A stretch of DNA of 16,077 nt, from NCBI GenBank assembly GCA_003450735.1, contig DMEZ01000018.1, positions 147,959 to 164,035 on the forward strand. Reading direction: 5' to 3'. Below the pieces are notes generated by a model, which searched no databases, was not told where the DNA came from, and saw nothing but the letters and a program-made list of their open reading frames with translations. This DNA comes from Elusimicrobiota bacterium. GTDB taxonomy: Bacteria; Elusimicrobiota; Elusimicrobia; UBA1565. This document shows positions 8,501 to 13,286 of the stretch, in pieces. Each line of letters opens with the position of its first letter. Position 1 is the first letter of the stretch. Position numbers and translations under genes: made by a program.

Positions 8501-8756
8501 CGGCCTTGGCGTACTCGCCCAGGTCCATGTAGGAGAGGCCGAGGTTGCGGGTGAAGTTGGCGACCGCCTGCTTGTTCCCGCTCCGGCGGGCGAGGTCCAG
8601 GCCCTGCTCCCACGCGCGCGCGGCCCCGGCCGGATCGCCCCGGTCGGAGAGCTCGTTGCCCTGGTCGAAGAGCCTCTTGAGCTGCTGGGGGGACTGCGGC
8701 CAGAGCGTCCCGGCCGCCAGTAATAGTACGGAACCCGCCATCCACACCGTCTTCAT
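5514..8756 (-). CDS. Exported TPR-repeat CHAT-domain (caspase-like) protein
   Basis: The protein has 1080 residues. MKTVWMAGSVLLLAAGTLWPQS is a Sec-type signal peptide. Residues of about 25-565 form 13-14 tandem 40-residue TPRs of the kinesin-light-chain type (G-D/E-x-x-K-A at the turn). A helical linker follows to about 700. The C-terminal CHAT domain (about 700-1080) keeps the caspase/separase dyad: H951 in V-F-G-T-H-G and C993 in L-T-A-C-Q-T-G. CHAT proteins are Cys proteases of the caspase-gingipain clan; TPR-CHAT members include separase and the CRISPR-linked Csx29. A catalytic protease with a TPR partner-binding platform is the natural reading, here acting outside the cytoplasm. Start choice: the ATG at 8756 has GGGAGG eight bases upstream and gives the signal peptide. 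The longer ATG at 8795 directly abuts a -10 element. No effector, CRISPR or gasdermin gene lies beside it. Confidence 0.88.
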   Translation of the reverse strand: MKTVWMAGSVLLLAAGTLWPQSPQQLKRLFDQGNELSDRGDPAGAARAWEQGLDLARRSGNKQAVANFTRNLGLSYMDLGEYAKAAAVLEEAFEAFGALRLPKGQATALSSLGQVFTQTGEYDKALGFLERALELDRRIDDKLGVSICLRSMGNVHAARGEYRKARALYDESSAMAKALGDDDGLSADWTNLSIACRNMGDLDKALDYGERSLALTRKLGNAQAEAMACMALGNLHSEKGDFDKAQSLYGKTLELMRKAGNKDGVSDALINLSALRAKRGDPAKAAALIEEALGIKKELEDPKGEAVCLGSLADLYRDEGDLAAALGYYEKAVEVSRRIGDPQGLSEGLRGLGDARRKLGDYALSAKALEEALSAARGIEDKSGLAESLSAAGSLYVELGDQDKAVGLFEEALRLLREAQNRFGQSVTLNNLGVAYRALGRLEKAEKAFQEALAIGRDIGAPTQYEESNLAELDVQRGEVAAAEKVFLRLDAPIQLGRLYLRTGEGRKAVKAFERSQALGETARDPLAMAAEHTGLGQAHLLLGDLEKARASFEKAVGMAEDQREGLCEGERARFFEGDVLGFRRAEAYQGLVAAAAASGRPEDAFQRAEGLKARVLAEALAQGRLAEAGGLPRALGEEEARLTLKLRTLRKSWEALFRAADQEGTRRKEGEIDAVKKELDSFVRSLRASHAAYASIRYPKPIRPAEAALAADETLVEFAAAQGRVYRMVLQGHDKSLSVRELAVPLEELRALVRAFRRVFETAGSAEDLAGLDVPAGKRLYDLLLKGVPLEGSKLILVPDDVLGLLPFEALVTALPEKTSLGEGPHGPFPLGVRYLADEAEVTYAQSATALTLLRSMGASAKAGDRALAVVDPDFGPALAAAPGWKTMGVAGVRGREGAFPRLEKTRELGELFKALFKDKADVLSGAKAGEKALSALPLDEYRFVVFGTHGLLDADLPYVREPALVLSDGFLTMSEVMGFRLSAEAVALTACQTGVGRSVGGEGVMGMGRAFQYAGARSVLMSLWPVAEDGAVALSGAFFTALSAGSGPREALSQARERVRKAGWEHPFYWAAFVLMSP
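7060..8690 (-). repeat. Tandem TPR-encoding repeats (about 13-14 units of 120 bases)
   Basis: The CHAT gene contains a run of units with a 40-codon period. Each unit has the pattern L-x-x-L/A-G-x-x-x-x-x-x-G-D-x-x-K-A-x-x-x-x-E-x-A-L, and units often end in G-D/N-x-x-G. Recurrent DNA strings such as variants of gccttgtc and tcgcc mark the turns. The last units (about 7060-7330) are less regular. The repeats are diverged at DNA level, so this is an old array rather than a recent expansion. Confidence 0.85.
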
Positions 8757-8764
8757 GGCGCCTG

Positions 8765-8770
8765 CCTCCC
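8765..8770 (-). promoter_or_regulatory. Ribosome binding site of the CHAT gene
   Basis: On the minus strand this reads GGGAGG and lies eight bases before the ATG at 8756. It decides that start against the in-frame ATG at 8795, which has no such site. Confidence 0.7.
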
Positions 8771-8795
8771 GGCTCTTCCCGCCTGACTTCGACAT

Positions 8796-8804
8796 ACTCT
8801 ATCA
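8796..8804 (-). promoter_or_regulatory. Extended -10 promoter for the CHAT gene
   Basis: On the minus strand this reads TGA-TAGAGT, an extended -10 (TG, one base, hexamer with four of six consensus matches). No good -35 was found, which is common with extended -10 promoters. Transcription should start near 8789, leaving a 5' UTR of about 33 bases that contains the GGGAGG site. Confidence 0.45.
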
Positions 8805-8825
8805 TCTCTGAAGCCCTGATGGGCC

Positions 8826-8853
8826 TTGACATCCTGTGCCGGACGGCTAAACT
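8826..8853 (+). promoter_or_regulatory. Sigma-70-type promoter of the antiporter gene, probably leaderless
   Basis: A perfect -35 TTGACA (8826-8831), a 16-base spacer and TAAACT (8848-8853, four of six consensus bases) point into the antiporter gene. The expected start site, about seven bases beyond the -10, is near 8860, and the ATG is at 8862. No Shine-Dalgarno is present in gttctttc just before the ATG. Both facts fit a leaderless mRNA. Confidence 0.55.
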
Positions 8854-8861
8854 GTTCTTTC

Positions 8862-10889
8862 ATGTCCGGCTCCCCGCTCCTCCAGGACCTCGCCGTGGTC
8901 GTCTCCGTCGCGGCCGTCGCGACCCTGCTCTGCCACCGCTTCAAGCAGCCCGTCGTCATCGGCTACCTGCTCGCCGGCATCATCGCCGGCCCCCACACCC
9001 CCCCCTTCAGCCTCGTGCGCGACATCGAGAGCATCCGCACGATGGCCGACCTCGGCATCGTGTTCCTGATGTTCGCCCTCGGCCTCGAGTTCAACCTCCC
9101 CCGCATCCGCAAGGTCGGCATCCCCGCCGCCCTCGCCGGCCTCATCGAGGTCTCCTTCATGCTCTGGGCCGGCTTCAGCGTCGGCCGCCTGCTCGGCTGG
9201 AGCCCGGTCGAGAGCGTGTTCCTCGGCGCCCTGCTCTCCATCAGCAGCACGACCCTCATCGTCAAGCTCTTCACCGACCTGCGCCTCGCCCACGAGGGCT
9301 TCGCCCAGTTCCTCTTCGGCATCCTCATCCTCGAGGACGTCGCGGCCGTCCTGCTCATCACCCTGCTCTCGGGGCTGGGCACGAGCGCCGGGACGGAGAC
9401 GGCGGAGGTTTTCAAGGCCCTCTTCAAGACCGGCCTCTTCGTGGTGCTCTTCATCGTGCTCGGCCTGGCGGTTTTGCCGCGCCTGCTCGACAAGGTGGCC
9501 GGCTTCAAGGCGCGCGAGGCCCTCGGCATCGTCGCCCTCGGCCTCTGCCTGGCGGGGGCCTGGCTGGGCGACGCCGCGGCCGGCTCGGCGGCCCTGGGCG
9601 CCTTCCTGGCCGGCGCCATCGTCGCGGCCTCGGGCGAGCTCGCCCAGATCGAGGCCTGGATCCACCCCGTGCGGGACATGTTCAGCGCGCTCTTCTTCGT
9701 CTCGGTCGGGATGCTGGTGCGCCCCGAACTGCTCTGGGGACGCGGAGGCTCCATCCTCCTGCTCACCGCGGTCCTCCTCGCTGGGAAGAGCCTCGCCGGG
9801 ACGGCCGGCGCCTTCCTCGCTGGGCGGGGCCTCAAGGACTCGGTCAAGACGGGCGTCGGCCTCGCGCAGATCGGCGAGTTCTCCCTCGTCATCGCGGGCA
9901 TCGGCGCGGCCTCGGGCCTGGCCGACGAGTCCCTTTACGCCATCGCGGCCTCGGTCTCCTTCCTGAGCGCCCTCGCCGCGCCCCACCTGCTCAAGCAGTC
10001 CGATGCGGCCGCCGAGCGCGTCGCGGCGGCGCTCCCTTCCCGTCTGCGCGCCGCCCTGCGCCGCTACGGATCCTGGACGGAAAGCCTCAGCGAAGGCCGC
10101 GCCTCGCACGAGACGGCCATCCTCTCGCGCTACCTCATCCGCCTGGCGGTCTACCTCGCCTTCTCCTTCGGGATCATCCTCGCGGTCCGGCCCGTCGCGG
10201 ACGTCTTCGCCCGCTTCCTCCCCTTCGAGCCGGAGCCCGTCCTCTGGGCCGTGTGGACGCTGGCCGCCCTGGCCGCCCTGCCGGTCTGGGCTTCGGTGTC
10301 CAAGTACGGGAGCCACTTCGTGCTCCTCATGGCCACCCGGGGCGCTACGGCCTCCAAGCCGCCGCGCCTGCTTCGCCATCTCAACATCCGCCTCTTCTAC
10401 GACGCCTTCCACCTCTTCTTCACCCTCGCGATGGGCCTGCTCTTCCTGGTCTTCGAGGCCACCCGCCTCGCGGCGACGGGCCCCGTGCTCGCCACGGCCG
10501 TCCTGGCCGTCCTCGTCTCGACCCTCGGCCGCCGCCGGGTCGTCCTGGCCCAGGACAAGGTCGAGCACCTGCTCGACGAGGTCATCCGCCTGGCCACGAG
10601 CGAGCCCGTCCTCCACGCCCTGCTCGGCTCCCACGACCACGTCCCCCTCTTCGGCATGACGGAGCCGGTGCACCTGGTGGAGGGCGGGCCCTCCGTGGGA
10701 CGGCGCATCGCCGACCTCGACATCCGCCGCGCCTCGGGCGCGAGCATCATCGCGGTCTACCGCCAGGGGCGCCACATGGCCAACCCCCAGCCCTTGGTGG
10801 AGCTGAGGCCCGACGACGTGGTCGTGCTCTACGGGGAAGCCGAAGAACGGCAGAAGGCCGTGGACATCCTTCTCGGAGGTCCCTCATGA
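8862..10889 (+). CDS. Kef-type monovalent cation/proton antiporter with C-terminal TrkA-C domain
   Basis: This 675-residue inner-membrane protein belongs to the CPA2 family. Residues of about 8-385 form the Na+/H+-exchanger core: P-V-V-I-G-Y-L-L-A-G near the start, L-M-F-A-L-G-L-E-F-N in the region typical of KefB/KefC, and Q336-I-G-E-F-S-L. Further hydrophobic segments at about 430-460, 465-490 and 520-565 extend beyond the core. The end (about 598-675) is a TrkA-C/RCK-C ligand-binding domain (V-G-R-R-I-A-D-L-D, then L-R-P-D-D-V-V-V-L-Y-G). I see no TrkA-N Rossmann domain between membrane part and TrkA-C, unlike E. coli KefB/KefC, so NAD(H)/glutathione control of the Kef kind is unlikely. 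K+ or Na+ exchange cannot be told apart here. The chosen ATG at 8862 starts just ahead of the first helix; an in-frame ATG at 8826 overlaps the -35 box. The stop overlaps the next gene's ATG. Confidence 0.9.
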   Translation: MSGSPLLQDLAVVVSVAAVATLLCHRFKQPVVIGYLLAGIIAGPHTPPFSLVRDIESIRTMADLGIVFLMFALGLEFNLPRIRKVGIPAALAGLIEVSFMLWAGFSVGRLLGWSPVESVFLGALLSISSTTLIVKLFTDLRLAHEGFAQFLFGILILEDVAAVLLITLLSGLGTSAGTETAEVFKALFKTGLFVVLFIVLGLAVLPRLLDKVAGFKAREALGIVALGLCLAGAWLGDAAAGSAALGAFLAGAIVAASGELAQIEAWIHPVRDMFSALFFVSVGMLVRPELLWGRGGSILLLTAVLLAGKSLAGTAGAFLAGRGLKDSVKTGVGLAQIGEFSLVIAGIGAASGLADESLYAIAASVSFLSALAAPHLLKQSDAAAERVAAALPSRLRAALRRYGSWTESLSEGRASHETAILSRYLIRLAVYLAFSFGIILAVRPVADVFARFLPFEPEPVLWAVWTLAALAALPVWASVSKYGSHFVLLMATRGATASKPPRLLRHLNIRLFYDAFHLFFTLAMGLLFLVFEATRLAATGPVLATAVLAVLVSTLGRRRVVLAQDKVEHLLDEVIRLATSEPVLHALLGSHDHVPLFGMTEPVHLVEGGPSVGRRIADLDIRRASGASIIAVYRQGRHMANPQPLVELRPDDVVVLYGEAEERQKAVDILLGGPS

Positions 10890-11428
10890 ACGACGACAGC
10901 ATCCTGGAGCGCGTGGAACGGCTGGAGAAGGAGAACCGGAGGCTCCGCGCGTGGGGCGCCGCGGCCGCGGGCCTGGCCGCCCTCGCGCTGCTCGCCGCCG
11001 CCAAGCCGGACACGGCCCTCCGGGCCGAGAAGTTCATCCTCACCGACTCGAAGGGCGTCGAGCGCGCCCGCTTCGCCCTCGACCCCGAGCCCGTCCTGCT
11101 CTTCCTCGACGCGAAGGGGAAGACGACGATCGACCTGCGCAGCGACGCCCTCGGCTCGAGCCTGGATCTGTTCGCGAGCGGCAAAAAGAACCGCCTCAGC
11201 CTGGTGACGATCGGGAGGAGCTCGGGCATGACCCTCTTCGACGCCGAGGGCCGCCCGCGCGGGGTCTTCGGGACGATGGCGCCGGGAGCCCAGATGCACC
11301 GGCTGAAGGAAGGCTACGGCGGGATCCAGACCCTCATGCCCCCGGATCTGGTGGACAAGGAGCCCGCCCAGGCGGGCGGCCTCAAGTTCTACAACCAGGA
11401 AGGCGCCTTGACCTGGGGCGCGCCCTGA
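10886..11428 (+). CDS. Small membrane-anchored protein with short beta-type repeats, function unknown
   Basis: The protein has 180 residues. Residues 1-21 are a charged, heptad-like helix (I-L-E-R-V-E-R-L-E-K-E-N-R-R-L), probably a short coiled coil. Residues of about 22-40 are an Ala/Leu-rich membrane anchor. The rest carries about three imperfect repeats of the form hydrophobic-x-L-x-D-x-x-G-x-x-R, for example F-I-L-T-D-S-K-G-V-E-R-A-R-F, L-F-L-D-A-K-G-K-T and T-L-F-D-A-E-G-R-P-R-G. I recognise this repeat from unnamed proteins of other bacteria but know no function. The start is well supported: GGAGG lies six bases upstream, and its ATGA overlaps the antiporter stop, implying translational coupling. 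An accessory role to the antiporter is inferred from that coupling only. Confidence 0.8.
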   Translation: MNDDSILERVERLEKENRRLRAWGAAAAGLAALALLAAAKPDTALRAEKFILTDSKGVERARFALDPEPVLLFLDAKGKTTIDLRSDALGSSLDLFASGKKNRLSLVTIGRSSGMTLFDAEGRPRGVFGTMAPGAQMHRLKEGYGGIQTLMPPDLVDKEPAQAGGLKFYNQEGALTWGAP

Positions 11429-11451
11429 ACCTCATCCATCGTCGGGCTCTA

Positions 11452-11460
11452 TGCTAGAAT
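11452..11460 (+). promoter_or_regulatory. Extended -10 promoter of the kinase-pilB operon, probably leaderless
   Basis: This reads TGC-TAGAAT, a near-consensus extended -10, in the only intergenic gap of the right arm that could hold a promoter (11429-11468). The kinase ATG is eight bases after the hexamer, so the start site should fall within a base or two of the ATG. Ggcgcgg before the ATG is not a Shine-Dalgarno match. No good -35 lies at 16-18 bases. Confidence 0.5.
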
Positions 11461-11468
11461 AGGCGCGG

Positions 11469-12752
11469 ATGGCCGACCGCCCCTTCACGCTGCAAGATAG
11501 CGAGACGCTGCTGCAGGAATCGGCTGACACCCATCTCCTGCGTCCCAAGCGCGCCCTCATCGCCCGGCTCTGCCACGCCTACCTGACCGACCGGCGCATC
11601 GTGCTCTGCGAGGCCTTCTACGACATCCACAAGGGCAGGGAGAGGAGCTTCGGCGACGTCCTGCGGGAGGTCTCGCTCCCGGACATCGAGGACGTGCAGG
11701 CCGACTCCACGGAGGCCGAGCCCTCCATCGAGCTCACGGTCCGCGCGCCCGAAGGCGGCGAGGAGCGGCTCTTCCTCTTCTTCCGCGACCAGGGCTGGCA
11801 CCTCGGCGTCCCGGAACGGCTGGAAGAGCGCGACGCCTGGCTGAAGGACCTCCACCAGGGGCGCCGGAGGCTCGGTCCGCGGCCGAGCCGCGCCCGGCCG
11901 CCCGCCAAGACCCTGCCTCTGGCCGTCCCGGCCATGCAGGCCGCGACGGCCGGCCAGATCATCGGGGGCAAGTACCAGGTCGTGCGCAAGATCGGCGAGG
12001 GCGGCATGGGCCTCGTCTACCAGGGCCTGGACAGGACCCTCGAGCGCTCCGTGGCCATCAAGCAGATGCGCCCCGAGCTGCAGACGGCGTCCCGCGACAC
12101 GAGCGCCTTCCTGCGCGAGGCGAAGACCTCGGCCTCGCTCCACCACCCCTTCATCGTGGACATCTACGAGGTCCTGGAGGAGGGCGGCGAGATCTACCTG
12201 ATCTTCGAGTTCGTCGAGGGGAAGACCGTGGACCAGCTGCTCGAGGACGTGGATCGGCTCGAGCCGGCCCTGGTCAAGCGGGTCCTGCGCGACGTCTGCG
12301 AGGCCCTCGCCTACGCCCACTCCCGAAGGATCGCCCACCGCGACCTCAAGCCCTCGAACATCATCGTGAGCCCGCAGGGCCACGCCAAGGTCATGGACTT
12401 CGGCATCGCCCGCCTGGTCAAGGACACGACCTCCCGGGCCACGAACATGGACACCTCGGGGACGCTCGCCTACATGGCCCCCGAGCAGGAGCTGGGCAGG
12501 TCCACCTTCCGCTCGGACCTCTTCGCCCTGGGCGTGACGGCCTATGAGATGTTCTCGGGCGAGCGCCCGTTCCCCGGCCCCAATTTCTACCTCCAGAAGG
12601 AGCGGATGTCCTTCCGTCCCCTCGCCGAGGCCGCGCCCGGCCTGCCCAAGGAGCTCGCCTCGGCGGTGGAGCGCTGCCTGCGCTTCGACGCGAAGCAGCG
12701 CTTCCAGACGGCCGAGGAGTTCGCCCGGGCTATCGGGGTGGCCGAACCATGA
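11469..12752 (+). CDS. Soluble Hanks-type Ser/Thr protein kinase with N-terminal PH/GRAM-like domain
   Basis: The protein has 427 residues. The kinase domain spans about 165-425: glycine loop G176-E-G-G-M-G, V-A-I-K with K198, catalytic H290-R-D292-L-K-P-S-N, D310-F-G, an activation segment with several Thr/Ser ending M-A-P-E-Q, and the later S-D-L-F-A-L-G-V block. All catalytic residues are present, so it should be active. Residues 1-135 form a separate domain with T-D-R-R-I-V-L and an L-F-L-F-F strand, resembling bacterial PH/GRAM-like modules; this is a fold guess. There is no transmembrane segment and no PASTA or other C-terminal sensor, unlike PknB types, so the signal must come through the N-terminal domain or a partner. 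Its last four bases overlap the start of a cyclase-like gene, which makes that protein the obvious partner. Substrates are unknown; pilB is a candidate by context. Confidence 0.93.
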   Translation: MADRPFTLQDSETLLQESADTHLLRPKRALIARLCHAYLTDRRIVLCEAFYDIHKGRERSFGDVLREVSLPDIEDVQADSTEAEPSIELTVRAPEGGEERLFLFFRDQGWHLGVPERLEERDAWLKDLHQGRRRLGPRPSRARPPAKTLPLAVPAMQAATAGQIIGGKYQVVRKIGEGGMGLVYQGLDRTLERSVAIKQMRPELQTASRDTSAFLREAKTSASLHHPFIVDIYEVLEEGGEIYLIFEFVEGKTVDQLLEDVDRLEPALVKRVLRDVCEALAYAHSRRIAHRDLKPSNIIVSPQGHAKVMDFGIARLVKDTTSRATNMDTSGTLAYMAPEQELGRSTFRSDLFALGVTAYEMFSGERPFPGPNFYLQKERMSFRPLAEAAPGLPKELASAVERCLRFDAKQRFQTAEEFARAIGVAEP

Positions 12753-13276
12753 GCGGCCAGCCGCGGGCGCTGCTCTTCACGGAGTTCTGCCGGAAGGTCT
12801 CCGAGCTGGAGACGAAGGGCATGGACATGGTGGAAGCCCACGACATCATCATGCGGGGCGCGGTGAAGAAGCACGCGGGCGTCGTGGTCAGCTCCGCCGA
12901 CGCGCTCTGGCAGGCCGTCTTCGACTCCCCTCTCAAGGCGCTCGCGACCGCCCTGGCCGTCCAGAGGCGCCTGTGCGAGCGCAACCGGGAGAGCCCCCCC
13001 GAGAAGAAGGTCTCCGCCAAGATGTGCCTGCACGAGGGGGTCTTCACCTCGGACGAGAAGGGCGTCTACGGCATCGAGACCGACGTCCTCTACCGCCTGA
13101 TCGAGGCGACCCCCTGCGGCCGCGTCTTCGCCACCGGCAAAGTCTACGCCAAGGCCCTGGGCAAGCACCCCTGCGCCTTCATCCCCCTCGGGCGGGAGCA
13201 CTTCACCGGCATCCACGAGGCCGTCGAGGTCTTCGAGATCGTCCCGGCCCTGGGCCTCGGGTCAGCCCCGCAGTAG
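12749..13276 (+). CDS. Divergent class III adenylate/guanylate cyclase-like domain protein
   Basis: The protein has 175 residues, a single domain. Its layout follows the cyclase homology domain: F10-T-E12-F at the first metal block, H-A-G-V-V-V then A50-D-A52 where the family has G-D-G, A-V-F-D-S-P-x-x-A-L before a helix, and Y-G-I-E-T-D112-V-L-Y-R116 where the family has G-x-x-V-N-x-A-x-R. The first metal Asp is Glu, both glycines of G-D-G are Ala, with one extra residue after them, and the transition-state Asn is Asp, while the Arg is kept. Catalysis is doubtful; a nucleotide-sensing or scaffold role is more likely. The ATGA overlap with the kinase suggests translational coupling and matched dosage. 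The next gene (pilB) starts ten bases later. No membrane segment or other domain is present. Confidence 0.75.
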   Translation: MSGQPRALLFTEFCRKVSELETKGMDMVEAHDIIMRGAVKKHAGVVVSSADALWQAVFDSPLKALATALAVQRRLCERNRESPPEKKVSAKMCLHEGVFTSDEKGVYGIETDVLYRLIEATPCGRVFATGKVYAKALGKHPCAFIPLGREHFTGIHEAVEVFEIVPALGLGSAPQ

Positions 13277-13286
13277 GGAGAACGCC

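Noticed and set aside
5199..8723. Plus-strand open frame of over 1100 codons opposite the CHAT gene
   Set aside because: Its apparent 40-residue periodicity is the mirror of the TPR repeats on the minus strand; it has no motifs of its own.
5514..8756. CRISPR-linked (Csx29-like) or gasdermin-linked defence role for the CHAT protein
   Set aside because: No CRISPR repeats, cas genes or gasdermin-like gene are visible, and the signal peptide argues for export.
8819..11428. Plus-strand frame fusing an Arg/Pro-rich 680-residue stretch to the small repeat protein
   Set aside because: Only its end is real. The first part is an out-of-frame reading of the antiporter gene, and the ATG at 10886 has a strong ribosome site.
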